Assembly (NCBI GenBank): GCA_944382905.1
Contig: CALWNU010000027.1
Coordinates: 1 to 64,000, forward strand
Length of the DNA stretch: 64,000 nt
Reading direction: 5' to 3'
Origin: an uncultured Clostridia bacterium
GTDB lineage: Bacteria; Bacillota; Clostridia; Oscillospirales; Ruminococcaceae
Each line of letters starts with the position of its first letter. Positions within the stretch are counted from its first letter, which is position 1. A program made the position numbers and the translations under genes. This document shows, one piece after another, positions 9,680 to 16,873 of the stretch. The notes beneath the pieces are model-generated. The model was given only the letters and a program-made list of their open reading frames with translations, ran no database searches and was not told where the DNA came from.

Positions 9680-10441
9680 TTGACCGCCTGTTTACAAACC
9701 AAGCAATCCGTCCCCACCCCGCGCTACCCATTTTTGGACGAGCTGCGCGGCGCAGCCATCCTCATGATGGTAGCCTACCATCTGTTGTATGACGGGGTGG
9801 TCTTTGCCGGATGGGAAATCCCCTTGTTTTCCCCGCCGCTTTCCTTCTGGCAGGACAGCATCGGCGCTTTGTTTATTCTGCTCTCCGGCTGCGCCAGCCG
9901 GTTTTCCCGCAGCAACCTGCGCCGGGGGCTGCGCTGCCTTGCCGCCGCCTGCTTGATCACCGCCGTCACCTTTTTTTGGATTTCCAACGTGGCAGACTGG
10001 TTCGGCGTGCTGCATTTTTTAGGCTGCGCCATGCTGCTGCATCCGCTGGTCCAGCCGCTGCTGGACCGCATCCCGGTGCTGTGGGGGACGCTGGGCTTTG
10101 TGTTGCTGTTCTTCGTCTTTTACCCCGCCAGCCGGGGCCGGCTGGGGCTGGGCTTTTTCCAGGTTCATCTTCCCTCCTTTCTATACCGCAATTTCGCCAC
10201 AGCCATTCTGGGCTTTCCCCCGTATAATTTCGCTTCCAGCGACTATTATCCTCTATTGCCGTGGCTGTTTTTGTTTTTCGCCGGAAGTTTGCTCGGCCGG
10301 GCGCTGCTTCGGATGGGCCGGCGGCCGGCGTTGTTTCGCTCCCGGTGCCGTCCGCTGGCCTGGCTTGGCCGCCACAGCTTTTGGATCTATCTGATCCATC
10401 AGCCCATATTATACGGCCTGATCGTTTTGCTCGCACGCTAA
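9680..10441 (+). CDS. DUF1624 membrane protein, copy 2
   Basis: About 253 residues, clearly paralogous to the preceding gene (FSRSNLRRGLRCL, GVLHFLGCAML, DYYPLLPWLF, HSFWIYLIHQP shared or nearly so). The first-helix hallmark is FLDELRGAAILMMVAYHLLYD. The start codon is TTG; two TTG codons are possible (9674 and 9680) and the second is chosen because it sits nine bases after AAAGGAG rather than three. Probably co-transcribed with copy 1 across a 93-base gap. Role in acetylation of an envelope glycan is inferred from the family only. Confidence 0.83.
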   Translation: MTACLQTKQSVPTPRYPFLDELRGAAILMMVAYHLLYDGVVFAGWEIPLFSPPLSFWQDSIGALFILLSGCASRFSRSNLRRGLRCLAAACLITAVTFFWISNVADWFGVLHFLGCAMLLHPLVQPLLDRIPVLWGTLGFVLLFFVFYPASRGRLGLGFFQVHLPSFLYRNFATAILGFPPYNFASSDYYPLLPWLFLFFAGSLLGRALLRMGRRPALFRSRCRPLAWLGRHSFWIYLIHQPILYGLIVLLAR

Positions 10442-10570
10442 CAAAGCCTCCCCCGAATAGGTTAACGCGGATTTGCCCGCTTTTTCGCCGCTTGGGAGGA
10501 ATTTTCCCCGCTTCTGTGAGCATTTTGCAAACTTTTCGGCCCATGTCTTTTTTTCCGGGTCCAGATTCGT

Positions 10571-10576
10571 TATAAT
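10571..10576 (+). promoter_or_regulatory. Candidate -10 element of the peptide-binding protein gene
   Basis: A perfect TATAAT lies 68 bases before the start codon; no convincing -35 is visible at 16-18 bases. The 200 bases between the DUF1624 gene and this lipoprotein gene otherwise hold nothing recognisable. Confidence 0.45.
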
Positions 10577-10643
10577 AAGGGAGATCTTTTTCCCCGGCGA
10601 TTTTCGCGCGGGGAACGGCATAAGAACGCAAGGAGGGGACAAA

Positions 10644-12227
10644 ATGAAACGTCGGCTTGGATGCACACTTGTCGTGCTGGCGCTGTTGTCGGCGCTGCTG
10701 AGCGGCTGCCGGGACAAAACAGCCGGGCAGGTGTTCCGGCTGGACATCTTCTCCGAGCCTTCCTCCCTGGATCCGCAAACCGCCTCCTCCGACGACCAGT
10801 ACCTGATTTTGCTCAACGCCATGGAAGGGCTGATGAGGCTGGATGAAAACCAAAACCCAACAGTGGCGGCGGCGGAACACTATACCGTTTCTGACGATGG
10901 GCTGACCTATACCTTCACCCTGCGGGAAAAAATGGTCTGGTCCGACGGGGAAACGCCGGTCACCGCCTATGATTTCCAGTTTGCCTTCCGCCGCTTGTTC
11001 AACCCGCAGACCCAGTCCGCCGCCGCTTCGAACTTTACCTGTATCCAAGGCGCCGCCCAGGCCCTGCAGGGGCAGATCAGCCTCGATCAGGTGGGCGTCA
11101 CTGCCCAGGATGACCGAACGCTGGTGTTCCAGCTGGAAAAAGCCAACCCAACCTTTCTCTCCCTGCTGACCACCCCGGCGGCGCTGCCCTGCAACGAGGC
11201 ATTTTTCCAAGCCGCCCGGGGCAAATACGGCGTCTCCGAGGAATTTATGCTGTTCAACGGTCCTTTTTCCATCTCCACCTGGGAAGAAGGCAACTATATC
11301 CACCTGCGCAAAAATCCCCATTATTATGCCGCGGATTCTGTCGTGCCCTCTGCGTTCCGGCTATACATCCAACAGGAAAGTGATCTTTCCCGCTTAACTG
11401 ACGGCGCGGTGGATGCGGCGGCGGTTTCCTTCTCCGACCTGGAACAACTGGGGGAAGAATATGAGCGGGTGCAGTTTTCCAATACCCTGTGGGCAATTCT
11501 CCCGAATTTGGAAAACCCGGTGCTGGCCAATCTATCGTTCCGGCAAGGGCTGGCCGCCGCCATTGACCGGGAAGATTTGTCTGGGTATCTGAAGGAAAAC
11601 CAAGAATCTGCCGCGGCACCGGCGCCCCCGGCGGTTACGCTGGGCGGGGAATCCTATCGGGCGCAGGCTGGAGAATCCGACGGGCTGGACGACCTGCCCT
11701 ATACGGCGGCGCAGCTGTATCAGATCGGGCTAAAAGAGCTGGGCCTGGACCAGGCGCCTTCCTTGACGCTTGTGTGCCCGAACTGGGATGGGATCCCCTT
11801 GCTGCTCAGCCAGCTGCAGCGGCAATGGCGGGACGCGCTGGGGATTTTTATCAATATCGAGCCGCTGGACCAGGAGGAGCTTTCCGCCCGCATTGCCAGC
11901 AAGGACTACGATTTAGCGCTGTGCGCCGTAACCGCATCCTACGACAGCCCGGACGCGGTGTTGTCCCAGCTATCTGGGGAAGGGTCCCTTACCGGCTGGC
12001 AGAATGAACAGATGTCCGCCTGGATGCAACAGGCGAAATCCGCCTCTTCCATCGAACAGGTCCTTTCCTGCTACCGGTCCGCCGAACAGGTCCTGGCGCA
12101 AAACGGGGTGGTCCTCCCGTTGTTTTATGAAGTTTCCTATTATGTCACCGCCCCTTCGGTGACGGGTCTGCGGTTTTCGCCTTTTGGGTGCCATGTGTTC
12201 TTTGCCCAGGGCCGCAAAGACGGCTGA
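10644..12227 (+). CDS. Peptide/solute-binding lipoprotein (family 5 extracellular solute-binding protein)
   Basis: A 527-residue lipoprotein with a type II signal peptide whose lipobox LLSGC places the acylated Cys near residue 22. The mature part matches the OppA/DppA (SBP_bac_5) family: the start region DIFSEPSSLDPQTASS, the signature stretch with YTFTLREKMVWSDGETPVTAYDF split over residues 90-115, and a late LFYEVSYYV segment. It would deliver oligopeptides or related solutes to an ABC importer, but no permease or ATPase genes are adjacent, so it is an orphan here. The start follows AGGAGGGG. A bidirectional terminator follows. Confidence 0.88.
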   Translation: MKRRLGCTLVVLALLSALLSGCRDKTAGQVFRLDIFSEPSSLDPQTASSDDQYLILLNAMEGLMRLDENQNPTVAAAEHYTVSDDGLTYTFTLREKMVWSDGETPVTAYDFQFAFRRLFNPQTQSAAASNFTCIQGAAQALQGQISLDQVGVTAQDDRTLVFQLEKANPTFLSLLTTPAALPCNEAFFQAARGKYGVSEEFMLFNGPFSISTWEEGNYIHLRKNPHYYAADSVVPSAFRLYIQQESDLSRLTDGAVDAAAVSFSDLEQLGEEYERVQFSNTLWAILPNLENPVLANLSFRQGLAAAIDREDLSGYLKENQESAAAPAPPAVTLGGESYRAQAGESDGLDDLPYTAAQLYQIGLKELGLDQAPSLTLVCPNWDGIPLLLSQLQRQWRDALGIFINIEPLDQEELSARIASKDYDLALCAVTASYDSPDAVLSQLSGEGSLTGWQNEQMSAWMQQAKSASSIEQVLSCYRSAEQVLAQNGVVLPLFYEVSYYVTAPSVTGLRFSPFGCHVFFAQGRKDG

Positions 12228-12260
12228 CGGCTTTTCTCGGGGCCGGATCCTACAAAAAGA

Positions 12261-12308
12261 AAAAACGCCCTCCGCCCGGATTGCCCGGGCAGAGGGCGTT
12301 TTTTTTCG
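12261..12308. terminator. Bidirectional terminator
   Basis: AACGCCCTC...GAGGGCGTT with an inner CCCGG/CCGGG pairing makes a long stem flanked by A-run and T-run, between two convergent genes; it can end transcription on both strands. Confidence 0.9.
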
Positions 12309-12334
12309 TTTTGCAAAGCCAAGTAGCGGCGATA

Positions 12335-12901
12335 TTACCGTTTGCCGGCGCCGGGATCCTCCTCCAGCAGGCGCATCATTTCCAGCCGCACCTCGCGGTT
12401 TTCCTGGTCGTGATTGGAATAGCAAAATAGGTCGACCCCGCCGACCACATAACCCTGGGACAGGTAAAACCGGATCGCCGGCATATTACAGCTTTGGGTT
12501 TCCAGCACCATGGCGCGCGCCCCCGCCTTGCGGGAAACCTGCACCGCGTGCTCCATTAGCGCAGCGCCCACCCCTTTGCGGCGGAACGGCTCTTCCACAA
12601 ACAAATTGGTGACCCGCATCCGGTTGTTCCACCGTTCCAAATTCAATTCTATATAGCCGGCCATGTTGTCTTCTTCATCCACCGCCGCAAACAGCAAAGG
12701 GGCGTGCAGCCAATCCTCCATCCAGGTGACTTCCAGCTTCTTTTCCACCGGCGCTTCCAGTTTCTTTTGGCAAAACGCAATCCGGCTGATTCCCGGTTCC
12801 ACCGTGGTCTCGACGTCCAAATAAGCGTCGGTCCAGTACCGGAACCACATGGTTCTCCCCTTCCAGGATTCGTCCAGCTTGACAATCCGATAAGGATCCA
12901 T
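12335..12901 (-). CDS. GNAT family N-acetyltransferase
   Basis: A 188-residue acetyl-CoA-dependent acyltransferase of the GNAT fold. The acetyl-CoA loop is visible as EEPFRRKGVGAALM (R-R-K-G-x-G, about residue 125), followed by a conserved NMPAIRFYLSQGY segment. The N-terminal half is longer than in minimal GNATs and resembles the streptothricin-acetyltransferase-like group, which is a guess. Of two in-frame ATGs (12907 and 12901) the second is chosen, seven bases from AGGAGG. It is the last gene of a three-gene minus-strand operon. Confidence 0.85.
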   Translation of the reverse strand: MDPYRIVKLDESWKGRTMWFRYWTDAYLDVETTVEPGISRIAFCQKKLEAPVEKKLEVTWMEDWLHAPLLFAAVDEEDNMAGYIELNLERWNNRMRVTNLFVEEPFRRKGVGAALMEHAVQVSRKAGARAMVLETQSCNMPAIRFYLSQGYVVGGVDLFCYSNHDQENREVRLEMMRLLEEDPGAGKR

Positions 12902-12924
12902 CGCCATTCCTCCTTTTTCCGTGC

Positions 12925-13563
12925 TCAGCCAATCAATGCCTTCACCGCCTGCGGGATCTGCCCGGCAGTCGCCACCCGGATATCCGCGCCGTCCACTTCC
13001 TGGGGCAGGTACCCGTATTGGCAGCCGATAAAGGGCAGCCCGTTGTCTCGGGCGGCCTGCATGTCGTGATGCCGGTCCCCTACCATGACCGCCCGGTCCG
13101 GCCGGATTTTGTCCAGCACCATTTTCAGCGTATCCGACTTGGTGCATCCCGGTTCCGCCCCCTGCAGATAGGTAAAATACGGGGCCAGATCCAAAGCAGC
13201 GGCAATTTTGCGCACATATCCGTTCGTCCCATTGGTACACACCGCCAGAATATACCCTTCTTCCGAAAGGCGGCGGATCATTTCCGGCACGCCGTCGTAC
13301 GCGCCGTGGTACCGGTCGATGTTGCGGTATTCCGCCTGCGCCGTCAGCGCCATGAATTCCCCAAAGCGCTCCATGGGCGCCCCGGGCAGCAGCCCTTGAT
13401 AGATCTCTTCGTCCACGCATCCCATCAGCCGCAGCACCGTGTCGTCGTCCACCTGGGTGTTGGCGAATGTTTTGAGCACTTCCCGATAGGTGGGCAGGAT
13501 GAACAGCTCAATCCGGTTGAGGGTCCCGTCCATATCAAATACCACCAGTTTTTTCTCTTTCAT
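12925..13563 (-). CDS. HAD-family phosphatase (phosphoglycolate phosphatase/PpaX-like)
   Basis: A 212-residue haloacid-dehalogenase-fold hydrolase. Motif I is FDMDGTLNR at the N-terminus, motif II is the Thr in VCTNGT, and motifs III/IV are the Lys in CTKSD and VGDRHHDM. An alpha-helical cap lies between motifs I and II, as in subfamily IA. Likely substrates are small phosphate esters; the specific one is not readable. AGGAGG is six bases before the start. Ten bases separate it from the upstream HAD gene. Confidence 0.85.
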   Translation of the reverse strand: MKEKKLVVFDMDGTLNRIELFILPTYREVLKTFANTQVDDDTVLRLMGCVDEEIYQGLLPGAPMERFGEFMALTAQAEYRNIDRYHGAYDGVPEMIRRLSEEGYILAVCTNGTNGYVRKIAAALDLAPYFTYLQGAEPGCTKSDTLKMVLDKIRPDRAVMVGDRHHDMQAARDNGLPFIGCQYGYLPQEVDGADIRVATAGQIPQAVKALIG

Positions 13564-13573
13564 AACGGTCCTC

Positions 13574-14386
13574 CTATCGGCCCAGAATAAACCGTTCCAC
13601 CACCGCGGCAACGCCGTCTTCATCGTTGGACAAGGTGATGTAGTCGGCGGCAGCCTTCACCGGTTCCTGAGCGTTTGCCATGGCAACGCCCAGCCCCGCG
13701 AACTCGATCATGGAGCGGTCGTTGAACCCGTCGCCGCAAGCGATCATCTGTTCCCGCGTCAGGCCAAGATGTTCCAGCAGTCTGCCCAGCGAATAGGCTT
13801 TGTCGATCTGCTTGGGCATAATTTCCAGGAAAAACGGCTCGGACCGCAGCACGCTCAGCGTGTCCCCCAGCCGGGCTTTCACCTTTTGCTCGACCTGCGC
13901 CAGGTAATCGCCTTCTTCCACCATCAGGCACTTGGTCACCGGAAAGCGGACGAAGGATTTGAAATCCTCTACTTCCCGCACCTGCATCCCATTGATGCGG
14001 CATTCCAGCGCCACATACGGGTCCTCCTTTTTGGGGGTGATTACCGTCTCGTCCAAATAGGTCATGATATTGGTCTTGTACTCCTGGGACAGATCATACA
14101 GCAGCGCGGGGATCTCCGGCGGCAGCGTCTTTTGATAGATCACCTCGCCGGTTTTGGCGTCGATGATCCGGCCGCCGTTAAACGACAGGATATAGCCGCC
14201 CCGCTGTTCCAATTCCAGCTGTTTGGCCACCGGCATGATCCCATAGGTGGGCCGGCCGGATGCCAACACGACCCAAACCCCCTTTTCCTGCGCCGCCTTT
14301 AGCGCAGCGCGGGTGCGCGGGGTAATCTGCTTTTCTGAATTGGTCAGCGTGCCGTCAATATCCAGCACCAATACTTTGTATTCCAT
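13574..14386 (-). CDS. Cof-type HAD-IIB phosphatase
   Basis: A 270-residue HAD-fold hydrolase of subfamily IIB (Cof/YidA type), typical length for the family. Motif I is LDIDGTLTNS, motif II LASGRPT, and motifs III/IV appear as CGDGFNDRSMIE; the large type-IIB cap lies between about residues 80 and 190. Members dephosphorylate sugar phosphates, FMN or pyridoxal phosphate with broad range. The start at 14386 follows GGGAGAAG. It heads the operon with the second HAD gene and the GNAT gene. Confidence 0.9.
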   Translation of the reverse strand: MEYKVLVLDIDGTLTNSEKQITPRTRAALKAAQEKGVWVVLASGRPTYGIMPVAKQLELEQRGGYILSFNGGRIIDAKTGEVIYQKTLPPEIPALLYDLSQEYKTNIMTYLDETVITPKKEDPYVALECRINGMQVREVEDFKSFVRFPVTKCLMVEEGDYLAQVEQKVKARLGDTLSVLRSEPFFLEIMPKQIDKAYSLGRLLEHLGLTREQMIACGDGFNDRSMIEFAGLGVAMANAQEPVKAAADYITLSNDEDGVAAVVERFILGR

Positions 14387-14425
14387 GTTGCTTCTCCCAA
14401 CCTTCCTTTCGGCATTCCGCTCACC

Positions 14426-14431
14426 AGTATA
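14426..14431 (-). promoter_or_regulatory. Extended -10 promoter of the HAD/HAD/GNAT operon
   Basis: Minus strand TGG-TATACT 40 bases before the start codon. The -35 region is poor, so this would rely on the extended -10. Confidence 0.5.
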
Positions 14432-14522
14432 CCATATTTGCAAAGACTGTGTCTATTTTTTCTGCCATTGTTGACATTCTTTCGGATTTTTGTCAGACTA
14501 AAGGCAAAAAGGGGGCGGCCGG

Positions 14523-14816
14523 ATGCAGCGGGAAGATTTTTTTGAACGGGTATGGGATCTGGTGGCGCAAATCCCGCCGGGGAAGGTGGCTACCTACGGG
14601 CAGCTGGCAGCCATGCTGGGCCATCCCCGACACGCGCGGCTGGCCGGGGCGGCGCTGCGTTATGCGCCGGACACGCTGCCCTGCCATCGGGTGGTATCCG
14701 CCGACGGAAGCTGCGCTTTGCACTGGCCCCAGCAGCAGGCTCTGCTCGCTCGGGAGGGCGTGGCGTTTTTGCCCAACGGGAAGGTGGACTTGCCGCGGTA
14801 TCGCTGGGAAGGGTAG
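14523..14816 (+). CDS. Small MGMT-fold DNA alkyltransferase-like protein
   Basis: A 97-residue protein consisting only of the C-terminal DNA-binding and active-site domain of O6-alkylguanine-DNA alkyltransferases. The helix-turn-helix stretch PPGKVATYGQLAAMLG and the active-site sequence PCHRVV are present. In alkyltransferase-like (Atl) proteins of this size the Cys is replaced by another residue, whereas here it is kept, so it could be a true methyl acceptor. It may also act as a damage sensor for excision repair. The start follows GGGGGC. A bidirectional terminator follows. Confidence 0.85.
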   Translation: MQREDFFERVWDLVAQIPPGKVATYGQLAAMLGHPRHARLAGAALRYAPDTLPCHRVVSADGSCALHWPQQQALLAREGVAFLPNGKVDLPRYRWEG

Positions 14817-14850
14817 CCGGCGGACGGACGGGGCCTCTGCCAAAAACTTA

Positions 14851-14883
14851 AAAAAACGGGAGGTCGTGCCTCCCGTTTTTTAT
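14851..14883. terminator. Bidirectional terminator
   Basis: AAAAAACGGGAGG and CCTCCCGTTTTTT form a perfect stem with a short loop, between the convergent MGMT-fold and glpK genes. Confidence 0.92.
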
Positions 14884-14936
14884 TTGGACAACGCCATTTT
14901 CCCTTTTGCCTGTTCGCTTTTTCGCCCTGGGCGCCT

Positions 14937-16430
14937 TTATTCTTCCTGCGCCCAGCAAGACGCCCGCGCTACCGCCTTATGCCAGCCTTGCAGCAATTTC
15001 TGTCGCGTCTGTTCCGCCATTTGCGGCGCATAGCGCTGCTGCGCTGTCCAGGTTGCACGGATTTGCGCCCGGTCTTTCCACACGCCGACCGCCAGCCCCG
15101 CCAAAAACGCCGCGCCAAGGGCCGTGGTTTCCCCAATGCCGGGGCGCAGCACCTGCCGGCCAATCAGATCCGCCTGGAACTGCATGAGGAACCGGTTTGC
15201 CGAAGCGCCGCCGTCCACCCGAAGATTTTCCAGCGGCACGCCGGTATCCTCCTCCATGGCGGCAAGCACATCATAGGTCTGATAGGCGATGGATTCCAGC
15301 GCCGCCCGGATGATATGCTCCCGGCTGGTCCCCCTGGTGAGCCCCAAAATGGCCCCCCGCGCGTACATATCCCAATAAGGCGCTCCCAAGCCGGTAAAGG
15401 CCGGGACGATATACACCCCGCCGTTGTCCTCCACCTTTTGGGCAAAATACTCCGTATCCGCCGCTTCGGTGACAAACCGCAGCTGGTCGCGCACCCATTG
15501 GACCACCGCGCCGCCTACAAAAACGCTGCCCTCCAGCGCATACTGAACCTTCCCGTCGATCCCCACGGCAATGGTGGTCAGCAGCCCGTTTTTGCTCTGC
15601 ACCATCCGATCCCCGGTGTTCATCAGCAAAAAGCATCCGGTGCCGTAGGTATTTTTTGCCTGCCCTTCTTCAAAACAGGCCTGCCCGAATAATGCGGCCT
15701 GCTGGTCGCCGGCAATGCCGGCCAGCGGCACCTGCACCCCCTGGATATTCACGGTGCCATAGACCTCGCTGGAATTCCGGACCTGGGGCAGCATCTGCAT
15801 GGGAATGTCCAGCGCCTGGCAGATGCGCGCATCCCACTGCAGGGAGGAAATATCATACAGCATGGTTCTGGACGCGTTGGTATAATCGGTAATGTGCTGC
15901 CTGCCGCCGGTGAGTTTCCAAACCAGCCAGCTGTCCACCGTACCGAACAGGATCTGACCTTTCTGCGCCTTTTCCCGCGCGCCCGGCACATGGTCTAGAA
16001 TCCATTTGATTTTCGTGGCGGAAAAGTACGCGTCAATCAGCAATCCGGTTTTCCTCTTGATATACGCCGTCAATTCCGCGTCCGCCTTGAGCGTTTCGCA
16101 CAAAGGCGCCGTCCGGCGGCACTGCCAGACAATGGCGTTGTACACCGGCCGCCCGGTCTGCTTATCCCACAAAATGGTGGTTTCCCGCTGGTTGGTGATG
16201 CCGATGGCGGCAATCTGCTCCGGCGCGACGCCGGTTTGCGCCAGCGCTTCCATCAACACGCCGTATTGGGAAGAATAGATTTCCATAGGGTCCTGCTCTA
16301 CCCAGCCCGGCTGCGGATAGATTTGGGTATACTCCTTCTGGGCCATCCCCACCATTTTCTGCTGCCGGTCAAAAATAATACAGCGGGAACTGGTCGTTCC
16401 CTGGTCCAGCGCCACCACATACTGTTTCAT
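14937..16430 (-). CDS. glpK: Glycerol kinase
   Basis: A 497-residue FGGY-family kinase phosphorylating glycerol to sn-glycerol 3-phosphate in the cytoplasm. It begins with the ATP-binding DQGTTSSR and has the GlpK-specific stretches [30 protein letters not shown] and [12 protein letters not shown]; length is normal for the family. The C-terminus ends with AQEE. It is a single-gene unit with its own promoter and no adjacent glpF or glpD, so glycerol uptake genes lie elsewhere. Confidence 0.96.
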   Translation of the reverse strand: MKQYVVALDQGTTSSRCIIFDRQQKMVGMAQKEYTQIYPQPGWVEQDPMEIYSSQYGVLMEALAQTGVAPEQIAAIGITNQRETTILWDKQTGRPVYNAIVWQCRRTAPLCETLKADAELTAYIKRKTGLLIDAYFSATKIKWILDHVPGAREKAQKGQILFGTVDSWLVWKLTGGRQHITDYTNASRTMLYDISSLQWDARICQALDIPMQMLPQVRNSSEVYGTVNIQGVQVPLAGIAGDQQAALFGQACFEEGQAKNTYGTGCFLLMNTGDRMVQSKNGLLTTIAVGIDGKVQYALEGSVFVGGAVVQWVRDQLRFVTEAADTEYFAQKVEDNGGVYIVPAFTGLGAPYWDMYARGAILGLTRGTSREHIIRAALESIAYQTYDVLAAMEEDTGVPLENLRVDGGASANRFLMQFQADLIGRQVLRPGIGETTALGAAFLAGLAVGVWKDRAQIRATWTAQQRYAPQMAEQTRQKLLQGWHKAVARASCWAQEE

Positions 16431-16476
16431 CTGCTTGCACCTCGGTCGTCGGCTTACATTTTTATGGATTATGTCC

Positions 16477-16506
16477 AGTATACCAGTACCAAGGCCGGTA
16501 TGTCCA
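16477..16506 (-). promoter_or_regulatory. Promoter of glpK
   Basis: Minus strand TGGACA (16501-16506), 18 bases, TATACT (16477-16482) preceded by TGG (extended -10). Confidence 0.65.
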
Positions 16507-16552
16507 GTCCGGACCGGCAGGAAAACATGGCGCTATCTTTTTTCTTTTTCCA

Positions 16553-16582
16553 TTGACAAAATTCTTTCTCCCCAGTTATAAT
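16553..16582 (+). promoter_or_regulatory. Sigma-A promoter of the alaS operon
   Basis: Perfect TTGACA (16553-16558) and TATAAT (16577-16582) separated by 18 bases; the T-box leader starts a few bases later. Confidence 0.9.
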
Positions 16583-16589
16583 AGAAAAA

Positions 16590-16830
16590 GAAATGCGCAG
16601 AAAAGACCAGCGTCTGGATGCTGTTGTCAAAGAGAGGGGGCCCCAGGGCTGCAAGGCTCCCCAAAGCACGGACGCAAGCCATCTTGGAGCAGCGGCGCGA
16701 CGAGCGCCGACGGCCCAGCCCCCGTTACCGGCTGTTGAGTGACCATTGCCAGATTGGCAAGGTAATGCGGGTGGTACCACGGAGCGTTCGCTTCGCCCTG
16801 ATTTTTGCAGGGGCGAAGCGTTTCTTTTTG
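16590..16830 (+). promoter_or_regulatory. T-box leader controlling alaS
   Basis: About 240 bases of structured leader. The conserved T-box sequence GGGTGGTACCACGG is at 16769-16782; its UGGU can pair with an acceptor end ACCA, matching tRNA-Ala with A73. The competing terminator is the stem CGCTTCGCCC/GGGCGAAGCG (16789-16820) followed by TTTCTTTTT. Uncharged tRNA-Ala is expected to favour the antiterminator and allow alaS transcription. The specifier codon in stem I was not assigned with certainty. Confidence 0.93.
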
Positions 16831-16873
16831 CCGCCCGAAGGCAGAAAAAACAAAAGAAAGCAGGATGAACCAA

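Noticed and set aside
9966..11321. 451-codon frame antisense to the DUF1624 and peptide-binding protein genes
   Set aside because: Crosses two clear genes and a promoter, and lacks any recognisable motif.
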